Shown piece after piece: positions 19,525 to 35,000 of a DNA stretch of 64,000 nt. A model generated the notes under the pieces. It saw only the letters and a list, made by a program, of their open reading frames with translations, searched no databases and had not been told where the DNA came from. The translations under genes were made by a program, and so were the position numbers. Source of the stretch: Lepraria neglecta (taxonomy: Eukaryota; Ascomycota; Lecanoromycetes; Lecanorales; Stereocaulaceae); the NCBI GenBank assembly GCA_033220425.1, contig CM065647.1, positions 4,588,001 through 4,652,000 of the forward strand. The letters are read 5' to 3'. Numbering within the stretch: position 1 is the stretch's first letter; every line of letters starts with the position of its first letter.

Positions 19525-22500
19525 TCAAAAGTTGCTTTCGTAGACTAACGCTACCATTACGCATTTATTCCGGAATACGAAATATATACGCTTAGGTAGT
19601 ATATCGACAATATTAGTAGATAAGAAGTTATCCGAGTCGGATAGTTCGGATACATCCTCCGCTATAGTAGGTATATTCGAGTCGGATATCTTATCTAGAA
19701 TTAACCTATAGGTAGTATTATCCCAGCTAGGCAATTTTAAAAGATAATACGATAATCATTTTTATATTATATATTCAATAGCTATATATTCGATTACTAA
19801 CAGCTTAATTCCGTCAGGCTTCCTCCCGCCCAAGCTTCATACTCTATCGATCTATCCTCTATCCCCTCCGTAGTATCCTTAGTAGCCTAGTCCTCAGGTT
19901 CTTCTCCTATTAGAATAATATTTAGATATACTATTTTATCCTCCATAATCTACCTCTCTACTAACCTACTCTACTCTTCGATATCTATAATACAATCCTC
20001 TTCCTAAAGACTCTTATCTGCTTATAGGCCGGCCTCCTTCTATATATACTCGAAGTTCTATATTAAAAATACCTGGATATCTATTATCTCCGCTGAATTA
20101 TTACCGAAGGTAAGGGAAGCGAAAAAACTATCCTAGTTTCCAAACTCTAAATTAGTCTCGTCGAGACCCTCCTTAGGAGATAGTTCTTTAGCCTTAATTT
20201 TAGTATTAGCCGATAATATATACCTATAATCGCTTCTTATATATACCGCATATTCTTTATTATTTCTGTACTCTTCTTCTTAGCCTATCACACTAGTATT
20301 ATTTATTCCTATCTCCTCTAGAACGCTCTAAAGGTCCGGTTAATTTTTCAGATCTTCTAGGGAATCCTTGAATATATTAGTAACTAGTAGTCGATAGTTC
20401 TTACTATACCTATTTATATAGTAGTAGTCTATTATTCGACGATAAAGTAGTCCCGTAACTATCCGCGTTTTGATTTCACCTATATTATACTATACCTCTA
20501 TTATATATTCGAATATAGCTTAAGGTATTATCAGTATATAGGTTATTCTTTAAGTATTAGGTTGACTTACTACTAACTAATATACCGTCCTATCTCTTAA
20601 TCCTATAGGAGCTATATTCGTATTCTTCGAATATATAATAAAGCGCTATTATAACGAAAATAATAGTACTAGTAGGTAAAGGTTTCTATAGATCTATACT
20701 CTTATACCTAAGTCTAATAGTACTTATTCTATTAGGGGAAAAAACGCGATATAGACTTATTATAATTATTAGTACTAGAAAATAACCCTTATCTTAGACC
20801 TGTTAGCTATATATTTCATTCTCGTTTAGGAAAGAAGAATATTTATACCTTTCTCTAGATCTGCGAAAGTAAATTATATATTAAATAGTAGGTTCGATAT
20901 ATTATTCTTCCGGTCCTCGACTATTAGGTATAGCTATTCTACTACTATTTTAATAGTTAATCTTATTTTCCTTATTATAAAACTTCTGAATTCGCTTAGG
21001 CTATCTATAAGCTATAAAGATATTAGCTATTATACGGCGTTATATAAATAGGTAGAGGTTTAGGAGTAATAACCTTGCGAGCTTCTTTAGGAGTTAGTAT
21101 ATTACCTAAGGTATCTAGATCGCCGATAACTTAAGGCCCCTTCGTTCTTTAGAGCTTAGCCTTCTATTCTCTCTATATTCTTATTATAAGGTTACTTAGA
21201 GCTACTAGGTTATATTCTAGCTACGGTGATAGGCTATTAGTATTATTACCGCCTATAATCTTAGAGAGGAATATAGGCTTCGTTGCGTAGAAAATATATT
21301 AATATTCCCGTAAGGATTAGTGTCTTTACGCTTAGCGACGCCTAGAACTACCCTAAGCGATAGGTCCCGCCGCCTCCTCCGTAGTTACCTCCTTATAGTC
21401 GTCTTTAGATTTAATATCTAATATATATATAGGTATAGGCAACGAAGTTAATAATAGTCTAGGCCTTATCTTTTTAGATAATAGAACCCGATCGTCAGGA
21501 TTAGATAATCGTCCCGTAGTCGCGGTACTGGAATTCGGCCGCTTACACCGTATAGGTAGTACGGTACGGGTTAGCTGTCGCTACTTATATTGTACCGACT
21601 ATAATAATTAGTTATTATAAGACCTATATACTAAGGTAAATATACTATTAATTCATCCTTCTGTCTGCTAATCAGATTCTCTCTCGATTTTCGATATTTC
21701 TTACTAGTAGATTTAAACTTATCAGTTATTATCTATTAGGGCGTCTAGGTAGGTTATCCGGTACGCTAGCCATTCTACTCTATATATAAAGATGTTCGGT
21801 TTCGTTATTCCTGCACCATCGGCTATTTCAGCTATATTTGATGAATACGTATCTCTAATTCATTATTTACCGAGCTGCGTAGGTAGTTCCTAGTATCTAT
21901 ATTCCCTTAAGGACCTCGTTTTATTATATAGTTCTATATTGTTTCCTTCTTTCTATATTAGCGTATTAAATATATATATAACGTCGATAGGTAGCTTACA
22001 GTCTTCTTTTAGGTAATACTCGTATCGCTTTATAATATAGTATTAATTCTAGACGTCAACGGCCGCGTCTATTTATACTATACGGTAAATAGGTTATATC
22101 TATTATTATATACTAATCGTACTTATAACAGAGAAGCCCATCTTTTCCGTCTCCTAAATATAGAGTTATCCAACGGACCGAATATAGGAGTATAGGGAAG
22201 TTATACCCCTATAACGATAGCAGGTACTAGTCTCTTTATAGGGCTAGTTATAGGGTTATTAGAAGATATTTCAATATCCTCGACGCTAGTTATCTTTAAA
22301 GAGACCTCTTCTTTATATATTTTTTCAGAGATATCCTTACTAAGGTTACTATTACGTCTTCGACGTTTCCTAGGCTCTACTACTCCGTTATCCCCTTTAG
22401 TACTTCTCTCGGGTTCTAGCTACTTTTCTATAATAGCCTTAATCTACTAATATATTAATATATAGAATAAGTTACTCGGTTCGAATCGTACCTTTCGCTT

Positions 22501-22733
22501 GTTCGCTTTAGTCTCCTAGGCTTTTCTAGTAGCTACTAGTCGTTCTCCCTTTATCTTAGCTATTATTAGAAGATCCCTATTATCTATCTAATATATATAA
22601 GGGTCTTTACTAGTAACAAGGTAGTATAAGGTATTAAGGAGTATAATCCACGATAATATAGCTAGTTATAGGTAGCTAGACGGGCGAGGTTCTTAGGGGA
22701 AGAAGGCGAAGGTTTTCGGAAAGGGACAGGCTT
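19525..22733 (-). pseudogene. Third gene of giant copy 2, unidentified
   Basis: Counterpart of 44480-47688 in copy 1 (coordinates sum to 67,213). The last 69 codons (19734-19525) are open from ATG to stop and match the open frame in copy 1. Upstream the frame is broken by many stops. I do not recognise the family. See the copy 1 entry. Confidence 0.4.
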
Positions 22734-23512
22734 CTTTAGCGTATTATTATCGTATTATTTTAATTAATATAATATTAATATAAAATCGAGTTAGCTTAAA
22801 GACTATTAATCGAGTCGGATAGAAACTTAGCCGAGTCGGACAAAAGTCTATCTAAGTTAAACGAAATTTTCCTACCTTTTCGAATAGGTTGCTACTAGGA
22901 CTATATCTCTAGCTATAGTTCTCCTACGTATAACGAATATCGCCGTTTCTTCTATATCCTTAACAAGTATACGCCGCCTCCGCCCTATTGGCCCGGGACC
23001 TTAAGACCTTAGATACTACCTACTTAAGTATCTATCGATGAATATATACGGAGCCGGACTTACCGGATTCGCTGTAGTACGTTAATAATATATACTTTGC
23101 CGCCGGCTCTTAAGTTATACAGGTAGGATATAGAGTTATATTATTAGCTTAACCGATTGAATTAGTTCTTCGGCTTAGTTAATAATAATTAGATACCTCC
23201 TTCTATTTATAATACGTCCTATAAAGAGAATCTCTACTAGTAGATATATATTAAGTTAGCGGAACTATATCCTCTATAGCGGCGATAGCGTTTAGATTTG
23301 TTAGAGAAGACGAATCTAGGTTAGGAAAAGCGGCGGGTAGTATTAGCTAGGTCTTTATAGCGGGATTCTGGGATATAAATATCATCTCAGTAACGTTGAG
23401 TTAAATAGTATAGTTTCTCTAGTCTCTAATTCGAATAACGGGGTCTACCATTTATAATATTTAAACTAGTCCTTAAATTTACTACTAGCAATACCTATAG
23501 GTTAATTCTATT

Positions 23513-25613
23513 ATATTATACCTACTCTTACTAAGAGCTTTCTATCTACCTATCTAGATAATAATCGAATCAAGATCCCTTTACCTTATCCAGAAATATA
23601 CTATACTTATATACCTTCTATCTTTGCTATTACTACTAAACGACCCGCCTATAGTATTAAATCCTATAGCACTTTATCTAGTCTATATCTATATTTACGC
23701 TTCTAGAGGTACAGGTAAGGGTAATACCGGTTTCAAGAACGTAGTTCGTAGGGGGAACAAAGTGATAATAGTTATCTCCTTGGCATATCTATACGAATAA
23801 TTCATCTCGTTTCCTAGAAGGTAAGGCTAAGCTACGCTATAGTTATTTATTAGGATAATACCTTTTAAACTACTAGAGTAAGGTTAGTATAAAGCTAAGA
23901 CGAAATAGCGGAAGAGCTATAGACCTACTATCGCCAGAATATATATAGTAGTAGATAGCTTAGTAATTATAGATAGTTATTACGGTCTTCCGACGATATC
24001 CTCCCTTAATTTAATAATTAAATCCTTTAATATAACTAACTTCGGACTATTATTAACAAAATATTCGATATAATAGATATAGATACTAGCCAGCGGGTAT
24101 TCAGTCTAGTCTTCTCTTAGATTAGCTAACTCTACAAAGTTCGTACGACCCTCGCCGCCGTTATATAAATCCCCCCCTTCGAGCTTATCCGTATATAGAG
24201 ATAGGTTATCGAGCCGAGCGAATCCTAGAAGGCTTGGGACTATAGTAGCGGCGCGTAGTTTATATATACGTTTAAAGTAGTTAGTAGTCGTTAGTATAGG
24301 TATCCTCTTACTAGCCTTGCGAGCAATTGTATATTATCTAGTATATTTTACTTTCGCTTCGTCTTAGATCCTTTAATCCTCGGCGTAAAGAGCTATATTT
24401 TATACTAGCGAAGGCGGGTATATAATATAACGAATCTCGTAGGGAGGTAGTTATACTAGATCGGTAGTCCTAGAGATATCTTAAGTATATAGCGTCCGCT
24501 TTATATCGATTATCTTCGTCTACTATTATAACTAATTGCCTACTACTTTCGCTAGTACAATAGTAAGAATAATACCTAACTTCGCTACGCTAATATTCTA
24601 GGCGGCACTATTCTTGATATACGGATAACTAATATTCTATTTATAAGCCGATAGATATATATCGTAATAACTCCGTAGCTTTAATCTCTCTAGCGAGAGA
24701 TACTTATTATAATAAGGCGACGTTTCGAATTATTAGATGATTTTATATATATAGATTTCGATCTAGATAGAGTCGGACGTTAGCGTTGCCCGAGTTAAAT
24801 ATCTGTATTATCCGAGTCGACTAGAGTCCTTGATAGAAGCAATAATTTAGTTTAGATATCCCCAAACCAGAATCTCGCCCGTAGATAGCTCCCCCTATTA
24901 GAAAGCCTACTATCTTATCTAAGCTACGCAGTATAGCTGATAAATAAACGGTACGATCTTCTTTATTTTACTATTAGGGGCTATAATAGATAATAACCCA
25001 CGGAGGTTTCGTATATTCTATATAGACTAGTTTCCCTTCTATAGCTGAAATAATAACTCTATATACTACTACGTTTTCTAAGACTATTGCAGATAGTCCT
25101 CTACCTTAGTTATATTAATACTAGGGTAGTATTTAGTAGTAAGTAAATAGTAAGGTAGAGGTTAAAGCACTTATATCCTATTATGATCCTCCTATTCTAA
25201 TACCTCCAGATCTTTCGTAGCTACTCTAGCTACTACTACCCTACCTATCTCGATATTATATAACCTCGGAACCCTACTATTATAAGCCTTACTAACCTTT
25301 AATACCTTCTCCTCGTCCTCTTCTATAGTATCCCCTTCCTCCTCTTACTCCTTCTCTTCCTAATTACTAGTATAGCTACTATTATTTATATCGGAACGGA
25401 TAAGTATAGGATCATTTGGAGGCCGGGTAGGAAATACTAGTAGGCTTACTTAATTAAGGGGGAGAATTTATAAGGCTTTAGGGCGGGGGATTTAGTAGGA
25501 GAGGTAGTAGAGTCTTTGTATAGAGGATTCTATATATTATAGGTTATATTCTTAGGTTATACTATAAGAGAAGAATATCTAGCCTAGTAAGGTTATATAG
25601 AGGTATAATAGGG
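23513..25613 (-). pseudogene. Shortened SNF2-helicase-like relative, giant copy 2
   Basis: Counterpart of 41600-43700 in copy 1. It resembles the larger helicase-like gene of the same element but lacks the stretch that contains the DEAH-like motif. Broken by RIP-type stops. Confidence 0.5.
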
Positions 25614-25908
25614 ATAGTAATAATAGGAAGAATAAAATATAAAGAAGTAGAGGCCCTTTACTAAGTTAGAACGAAGAAGAATACTAGAGTACGTAATTTA
25701 GTAGTATCGGCGTACCGTAATTAACTAGGTTTACTAATATACCGCGGAAATAGATATAAGGTGTGCCTATTATTCAATATTTTATACGGGCCCGCCGTTT
25801 TACTAGAGTATAGTTAGTAGGAGCGCGATCGAAGTAAAGTATAAGATATATACCTTATAGGCGCGTCTTAATATAAAACGAGATAGGATTCTCGCCTATA
25901 TTATATAT

Positions 25909-26112
25909 CTATAAGGTAGCCGCCTTGAATTTGCGGGCGTGATTAACTTTAATATCGTTTTTACTAATATAATAAAGAATTCGGTTAGTCGAGCTATTAT
26001 AGATACCGTCCTCGCGTAAAACCTCTTTAAATATTCTAAATTCGATCTCGTCTAATATAATACTAGCTAGAGGTTTTTTCTCCTTAATAATATCGGAGGC
26101 GAAGAAAAGCAT
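25909..26112 (-). CDS. 67-codon open frame, part of an unidentified element gene
   Basis: An ATG-to-stop frame, but the mirrored stretch in copy 1 (41101-41304) has ATA in place of the ATG and the same stop codon. It includes 'ILDEIEFRIFKEVLREDG' and 'ILYYISKNDIKVNHARKF'. In both copies readable sequence continues on both sides, so this is a surviving piece of a longer protein encoded between the two helicase-like units rather than a complete small gene. No family recognised. Confidence 0.35.
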   Translation of the reverse strand: MLFFASDIIKEKKPLASIILDEIEFRIFKEVLREDGIYNSSTNRILYYISKNDIKVNHARKFKAATL

Positions 26113-26744
26113 ATTTACTATTATCTCTGTCGACCGGATATAGAATTCTATTTCACCGAAGGTAAGCGGATACGCTATATATAGAGTACTATCTATAGAG
26201 AGAGACGGTATAGTACGCCTTCTACGATTACGATAGTAATTATAGGTATTATTAATCTTTCTAGCTATATCTAATTTATAACTCTCTAGCTAGGGTTAGG
26301 GGATTCTAGGTATGAAAACGGAGGGAAATACTATTTCTAACTACTATAAGGCCTTACCGAGCTTGGCCTAGTTCTCCGGTATCCCTAGGGACGTACTAAC
26401 GATATATCTCCTTTCTATCTCTTTCTTTAATACTACTCGAATCTCCTTATAGTAGGCCTATTTAACTATAAGGCTACGCGAAATAACTAAGACTATCTAA
26501 TTTCTAGGGTTAGTATTTTTATAGAATTCGGTAGAAGGTAAAGAGGCTAGAGAGGAGAGGGAAATACTGGCGGCGACAGCTACGGGCTTGTACTAGTATT
26601 CTATAGCGGGTATATATATAAGATATAGAGTATTAATTAATATATTAGTAGTAAGAGAAAGGAGTATAGGAAAGGATTAAAAGGTCGATATATAATATAT
26701 AAAGAATAATTCCGTACTAAGCCTATAGTAATTAGCGTATAATA

Positions 26745-26850
26745 AGCGATATCCGACTCGAATACTAAGTATATTAAGCGCTGTTCGACTCGGATATCGA
26801 GAGTTATCCGACTCGAATACTATCTAATACTTAATATTGTTCGACGCGTA
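26745..26850. repeat. Cluster of ATCCGACTCG motifs between element genes
   Basis: Four motif copies in direct and inverted orientation ('ATCCGACTCGAATACT', 'GTTCGACTCGGATATCGAG'), just beyond the 3' end of the helicase-like gene. Mirrored at 40363-40468 in copy 1. Confidence 0.55.
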
Positions 26851-26912
26851 GGCTATTCCCTATATAGTATCTATATTAAGTACAGGTATAACTACTTGAC
26901 TTTTAAGTAGGT

Positions 26913-29900
26913 TTCTCCCTTTATTTAATAATAGTCTTAGTTAAAAGAGTCTATATTAATAGAAGGGTATTATAAGGAAGATTATAACTTAAGATAATAC
27001 GTTATAAATAAGTATAGTAGTATATATAGTTCGTATTAAATACGATTATAATCTAGCAAGTTAGGGCTATAAATTATATTCCCTTTTACCTACAGCTTAT
27101 ATTTAGTATATAAGTACGTAGTATATCTAGATTTTGGTAGCGGATATTTAAGGAAGACTATAGCGTAAAATATCTACTAAAGATAGGAGAAAGCAAAGGG
27201 GAATAGCTAGTAATCTAAGTACTTTCAAGTCTTCCTAAACTAGTATAGATTAGATTTAATATTACTATAGAAGGGTAATAAGAGTCTTATATCTATCTTA
27301 TACAAAGTTAAAGTACTACCGAGTAGAAGAAAAGAAACCTATAAAAGCGCGCTATTACTTAGCTAGAAATATCTAGCTTATTTATACGCCTATTACCTTA
27401 TTATATTATCTCTGCTCTATTTAAATAATACCTTCTAATCTACTCTATATTTATCGTCCGTAATAAAGTAGTAGTTATATATCTTTAGATTTCGCTGAGA
27501 TAACCGAACTATCTACCTATCGCACTGAATATTATAGAATTATATCTAGTCTATATCTATATTTATACTTCTAAATATATAGGTTAAGGTAATACTAGTT
27601 CTAAGGATACGTTTCGTAGAGATAAGGAAGCGCTTATTATCCTCTTCTTAGAATAGCTATATATATAACTTATCTCGCTTCTCGAAAGGTACGGTTAAGC
27701 TATACTATAGCTATTTACTAGGAAAATACTTTTTAAACTACTAGAGTAAGGTTAGTATAAGGTTAAGGTAGAATAGCGGAAGAGATATAGACTTACTACT
27801 ACTAGAATATATACGATAATAGGAGAACTGGTAAATATAACCAGTTTCTCTAGTCGCCCGTAGATATCTTCCCCTAGTAAGCCGATTAACTCTTTAAGTT
27901 TTACTAACTTCGGTATATTACTAGTAAGTTCATCGATATATTTAGTATAAATACTATCTAGCGGTATCTTGGCCTAATTCTATATCAGGCTAGCTAACTC
28001 TATAAAATCTATATAACCCTTTCCGCCGTTATATAAAGGCCCCCCTTTAAGCTCGTCCTAAGTAAGAGTAAGGTAGTTACGCCGAGAGAATTCTAGAAGG
28101 CTTAGGATAATAGTAGCAGCGCGTAGCTTATAGGCGCGTTTAAAGTAGTTATTAATCGCTAGCGTAGGTATCTCCTTGCTAGCCTTGCGAGTAATTATAT
28201 ATTCTCTAGTATATTCGGCTTTTACTATATCTTAGATCCTCTAATCCTTAGTACAAAGAGCTGCCTTTTACTCTAGATTAAGTAAGTATATAATATAACG
28301 AGTCTCGTACGGAGGTAGCTTAATAAGCTCGGTAGTCCTATTAATATCTATAGTTATAGGTATCTACTTAATTTCGATAGAGTTTAAGATAGCCTTTATA
28401 TCTGCGATATTCTTATTATTCTTACTCTTATTAACCGGATTCTTTCGCTTTCGGTAGCTAGTAGTTAGTTTCCTAATAACCTTGACTTCGTTATAAGTTA
28501 TATATTAATACTCTTTAACGGCGTACTACTAAGGCTACTCGATCATACAGATTATAGCTAAGTAGTTAGTTAGGTCACGTATCTATAGTGTAGCGGAGAA
28601 ACCCTATACCTAGGGTAAAGATAATCGGTATATTTTTATACGTCGATTATCTATAGTATTCTACTCGTTCTTATTATCCTCTAGTATTTTTACTAGGACT
28701 CGGGTACTAATCTTATCCTTAATACCAAGGACTATCTTAGGATATTTACCCTTTACTATCCTTATCTTATAGAACTCGTTAATAAAGATCTAGCCGATAT
28801 AGAAGTTATAGACGAATAGAGACTTAGAGTCCTATAGTACTTCTTTAATATACCTATTATACGAGCCCTTAGTTATAAGGAGTAGAATATACTCCTATCT
28901 AGGTTTAGGTTTTCTATCCTTTTTATATCGAAGTAGTTTAGTATTTTCCGATATAAGTAGGGTAGCGTTAATATTATTATATATTTTGCCTATATAGGTA
29001 TAGAAGTACTATAGCTTTAATATTAGATATTAAGTATTAATTATCTTCGTCTACTCTTATAACTAGTTACCTATTACTTTCGCTAGTACGATAATAAGAA
29101 TAATACCTTACTTTAGTATACTAGTTAAATAGGCGGCGCTTTTCTCGATATATAGATAACCGATATCCTATTTATTAGCAGAGGGATATATATTATTACC
29201 GCTCTATATCTTTAATTTCGAGGGTAGGAGATACTTAGTATAATAGATTAACGCTTTAAACTATTCGAGGTTTTTATAATCCTACTTATATATTTCGAAA
29301 ACCTTATACTATTATAAGGAGAGTTAATACTCGAGGATATATATAATAAAAATCATTAGAGTCTAGTTCGAGTCGGATATCAGTATTATCCGAGTTAATA
29401 GCAGGTTTTATTAAAAGCTAGGAATAGATACGAACCTTGCTAAAGCCGGGATTATCTCTATTAATACCCCCCTACTAGTAAGTACGCCGGTGTATCCAAG
29501 CAGCGCAGTAGAGTTAATAAATATATAGTATAATCTTTTTTATCTTGCCGTTAGGGGCTATAATAGATAATAACCTACGGAGGGTTCGTGTATTCTTAAT
29601 AGACCGGTTTCCCTTCTATAGTTAGAATAATAACTCTATATACTACTACGTTTTCTGAGACTATTACGGACGGTCCTCTACCTTAGTTATATTAATACTA
29701 GGGTAGTATTTAGTAGTAAGTAAATAATAAGGCAGAGGCTGAAGTACTTATATCCTATTATAATCCTCCTATTCTAATACCTCTATATCTTTCGTAGCTA
29801 CTCTAGCTACTACTACCCTATCTATCTTGATATTATATAACTCTAGAGTCCTACCTATATAGGCCTTATTAATCTATAACGCCTTCTACTCGTCCTTATC

Positions 29901-31268
29901 TATTAAATCCCCTTCCTTTCTATTATTCTCTTCCTTATTATTTATACTACTACTATTATCTAAGCTAGAGCTAATATCTATAGGCTCCTTTAGATTCCCG
30001 GTAGATAGACTAGTATACTTATTAGTAAGAAGGGAAGGATCGACGAAAGGCTTTAGGGTAGAGGATTTAGTAGAAGAGGTAGTAGGGTCTTTACCTAGAG
30101 GATCCTATATATTAGAGGTTTTCCCTTTAGGTCCTACCGTAAGAGAAGAATGTTTTAAGTAGTAGGAGAGGGTAAAACTACCTCGGTAAGGTTAATTTGG
30201 ATAGGCCGTATTGCCCTTGATAGATACTATTATATCTATTAGTTAATATCCTAACTATTAATTAATATAGTATAACTAACGGAGTGCCCCTCGTATAATA
30301 TAAAGCTCGTAGCGCCGGTAACCACGTGAATATATATTGCGGATAGCATTTTGTAGATCTTCGTTTATAGTTACCTCTATAATCCTATTAGATATATAGA
30401 TAAGGGTGCTCCCCCGGGCATTATCTTCGGCGGTCTAGAATTTCTTAGTTTCTAGGAACTGGATTAGAGTATTATAACTAAGTTAGTCCTAGAGCTAGTT
30501 AGCGTTAGTAAGCGAAGTATTATATATAATATACCGTAGTTAGACAAGATAGAATTTATTATCGCGCGTATAACCGATTCTAAGGATAATATAAGGCGGG
30601 TAGGTATTATCTAGGGCTGGAGCTAGTACAAAGAATGGTCCAGTATAATCGGGTTACTTAGTATAGGTATTATCGTATCTAGGCTTTTTTGAACTAAACG
30701 AGTCGTGAGACTCCTCTAAGGGTTATTTACTAGTATATCGGTTAGCTACTCTAGGTACTTTATTAAGTAGTCTTACGAATATATATATTACTTCGTCTCT
30801 AAAAGGTAGTATATAGTTAGGTAGAATGAAGTTAGTAGTAACGGAGTTGAGGACCTTAGTGAAGTCCTAGCTAGAACCTCGAAGATTTTCGCCCTAAATA
30901 GCGGCACCCCGTAGGTAGTCTTCAAGTACTTGACGGAGGGTATTAAACAAGCTATTACTATACCGTAAGCCTCTACGGATATTAGGGAGGTTCTATAGGA
31001 TTCCAGGCAGATTACTAGACTTTAGCCTACCAATAAGCATATAGAAATTGGCCTCGGTTGGCGTAGGCTCTAGTATTATATCGACCTAAGGGTCGATTAG
31101 AGAAGGACCGGCTATATTAGATAATATTATAGATAATTCTAACGCGTCTATAATAAGAATAATAATAATAGGACGAATAAAATAGGGAGAAGTTAAGGAT
31201 TCTTCGCTGAGTTAGAGGGATAAAGCAGGTAATACGACTAGTAGGGTCTACACCGGGTTTTTATTCAT
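26913..31268 (-). pseudogene. SNF2-type helicase-like gene, giant copy 2
   Basis: Uninterrupted counterpart of the gene split in copy 1 (18725-19331 plus 36552-40300). It starts near 31268 on the minus strand, about 0.8 kb from the divergently read transposase. The DEAH-like motif II (here 'NEFYK') lies at 28780-28766. C-lobe motifs follow towards 27500. The role would be an ATP-driven DNA translocase or chromatin remodeller acting with the transposase (inference). Broken by many RIP-type stops. Confidence 0.6.
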
Positions 31269-32099
31269 AATAGCGATTAGTCGGTAGTTAGTAAATATAA
31301 TACTAGTAAGGTAAATACGTTACAAAACAGTTTAACACTTAATATAATTAGGCGATATAGACCCTTCTCTATAGAATAGCACGTCGGAGTAGTTATAAGT
31401 AGGTAAGTTTAGCCGTCGAAAGATTGAAAGTAGCGAGCTTTAATATAATAGATAAAGATATTAATTAAAAGCGGAACTTATATATATATAGTACGTAGAA
31501 AGCGAATAGCTGATTTTAAACATACTATATCTAGCTTATACTTAATACCTAATATCTAGTAAAGATAGAGTATTAAAACTTATTATCTGCTTATAAAGAT
31601 TAATTAGATTTCTTCTTCCGTTCTTCAAAATATAAGTCTTAATTAAGTACTCTATTATAAAAATAATCTAAGTTTAACTTAGATATATATTTTAGTAATA
31701 AGGGTATATACTATAAGGTTTATAACCAATTATATTTCCTAATAAGACAAGTAACTAGGGCGTTTATTAAATATATCGTATAGAAAGAAAATCCCCTTAA
31801 ACTATCTATTAATCAACGCCTTCTATAGGACAATACTCTACTATATATATATTATAATTTGATTGATAGTAATAGTTAAAAATAGGCTATATAAGGCGAC
31901 GTAAGGATAGATTTATCCTAACCTATAGCGGGTTAGCTTGAAGGATCTAGTAGCGAATATATTTACTAATACCTGCCTAGACGCGTTGATCTCGATAATA
32001 ATACCTCTATATTACGCCTAAGCCAGATAGATTAATAGTATAAACGTTACTAGAAGTAGTACAGCAGCGGAAGCGGCCTAACTAGGTATCTACTACGCT
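31269..32099. promoter_or_regulatory. Divergent intergenic region, giant copy 2
   Basis: Mirror of 17894-18724: AT-rich, between the helicase-like gene (minus) and the transposase (plus). No individual element is recognisable. Confidence 0.35.
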
Positions 32100-35000
32100 G
32101 TAAGGGCCGGGACCCTAATTGGACGCGTAGGAGATAGGTATACCTCGATAAAGATAAAGTCGAGGGCCCCATTTATAAACGCTAAAGAGACGAGGTCGAC
32201 GTGATTAGCGATAGTCCCTATAAGGGCGAAGGTAGATAAGTCCCCTAGGAGGACCTGACTATTTTAATAGATAACGATACTCTAGGGCGATTACTTGAAC
32301 TTACCGACTCTACTAACAAGATCTGGTACTAGTAAGACAAGCTAGATATAGTACTCAATCAATCGAAATCGATAACAGCGTCAAGTACTATAGGTACTAT
32401 CTCTACCTTGACCGTTAGCTCTATAGAGTACTACCTATAGGAGCGAGGTACCGGGAGGCCTTTAGAGGAAGAGGATATAACCCTAGCCGAGTTATTATCT
32501 ATACCCCTATCTGAGTCGATATCCGAGTTAATACCTGAGTCGAACCCGGACTAGTACCCTTTCTATTTAGAAGCTGATTATGCCCTAGCTTTATAGATAT
32601 ATAATGCCCGACTATCTAGCGGTACAATAGACAATTTCTTCAAAGATACTTGATTACGACCTTTCCACGGACCCTGCAGCTTTAATAGCGCTCTATAACT
32701 AAAAGCCAAGCTATATACTATAAAGCATTCTACTACTACTAGTAGATAGTCTCGGCAAGCGTTTAGTATCCTATCGATTCAACCGGACGAGACGACTAGA
32801 ATATATTATATACTCTACTTCAATATAATAGGTATAATACGAACTCTTATCGGATATAAACCTTTTAATTCGAGTATTAACTATATACCGATACGCCAGC
32901 GAAACCTCGACAGGGGTCTAATCATTAGTAAGATATATATAGCCCGCTAGTAGTAGGAGATATAAGATAAGCTCCCTAATAGCTTAATAGTAGTACCGGT
33001 TATAATATTATTAGATAAGACCTATTTATTACGGATACACGGAGATTAACAGGCGTAGCCAGTCTATATTACTATTAGTAACCTCGATCGAGGTATTCGG
33101 TAGGTATAGGTTCGGCCGGGGATAATATTACTTAGACTAGTACTATTAGTCTATAATAGTATAAAAGCCGAGGTATATTACTACGCTATAGGGCTTATAG
33201 TCGAGGGTAAGCCGGCCGAAATACGGATCTTACTTAATATACTAATAATATTCTTTTAAAGTACTTAAGGAGCTAGTACCGAAGGGGATCCTTATTATAT
33301 ACGCAGATAGACGAATATAACGATACTACCTAATACTTGTGTCTATACTAGGCGACTACGAGGAACAAGTTTTAATAACCTCGATTAAGAGCGGTAAATA
33401 CTATCCGGTCTACTTAGTACCGCTAAATAAATAGGAACGACTACGTCCTAAAAAACTATATCTAAAGCAAATACCTAAATAGACTATAGAGTAGTTATAG
33501 ATACAAAAAACGTACGATAAGAATACGCCTAGGGTGTTACTAGATATAATAGTATATAACCGGCCTAACTTTATAGACGGCCACTTCGTAGTTAACGTCT
33601 ACTAACTATAGATATTTAATATATTATACTAATTAATAGTTAAAGGGCTATTAAACTACCTCCTAGACTGGCTTAGGGAGTATATCGGAGAGGGACGAAT
33701 AAAGCTTAAGGTATAAGCCTTAATCGACGCCCGGTTTCAAGCTATACCTAAATTTACTAAGCTGAGGTAATTTCGGGAGTTTAGTAAGCTGAGCTAATAG
33801 ATAGGAGAGGAGAGTAAAGAGATATTATAGATTATAATACCCGTCTTCGCTCCTCTATTATCTGAAAAAAACCTAGATATACTATATATAGGACAAGCTA
33901 TTATTAACTTTATTATACTTATAAGATACTAATCCTATAATAAAGCGATACTAGAATATATAAATATAGCGTTAGAAAGGATTAATCTACTTAAGGAGGT
34001 ATTTTAAAAATATAGGCCAGTTAATAAGAAAACGGGCGAGTAAACTTTCAACTTTCCCAAATTCCATAGTATTAGTCATTATATTAATATAATTAGATAC
34101 TACGGTCCGCCGGATAGATATAGTACCTAAGCCTCGGAAAGGGTATATCCGATATTACTAAAGAATTACTATAACCGAATAAATAAGTATAAGGATTACT
34201 AGGAGTAATTGATAGAATATAACGAACGCTATATCAAGTTAATAATTATATAGGATATTAAAAATTTCTAAGAGACGGAGCCTATATTACTTAGTTAGAG
34301 GAGAAAACAAGAAGACGAGAAAAGTATAAAGGCCGGGGTCCTTCTAGATCTATACTAACTAGGATAGCGAGTAGATACGGAAGAGCGCTATATATTAAGA
34401 CACCTATATAAATACGATAGTTATTACTAGCGAACGGCGAGAGATATAGCTAAATGGCTAAATATAGCTGGGTTTCTCTAAAGCCTGGCTGCGTTTCTTA
34501 AGGCGTACCGAGCGAAAACGCTAAGTAGAGGTAGTATAACCTCGAACCTAGATATTAATAGAAGGGAGGTAGACTGTAGCTGGGTTAAGAGCTACCCGGT
34601 CTATATCTATTCGGGCCTCGTATATTAGAAGACTACCGGAGAGGACTCCTCTAATTTAGGACGTCTCTATAAGGATTTAGTAGTCTATAGACCTTATAAA
34701 TATTCGCAGTATTTTACCTGGCGCAGAGATTATATATAGGTCCGAGAATAAGACTATAAGAGTCGAAACCCGGAAACTATATAGGAGGGAAAGTTAGTTA
34801 GTAAGGTCTTAGTCGTCGTAGAGGTAAAGGATCTTAGTAATAGGGACTTTAAGTAATAACCTACTCGTATATAGGCTACCCTTATAGAAGTCTTTGATTA
34901 TTAATATCTAGGGTAGGTATAAGACTACTATAGAATAGTCGAAGTTGAAAAGGTACGGGCGTCGCTTATACTTAATCCTTAAATAATAGGCGCTCGCCGC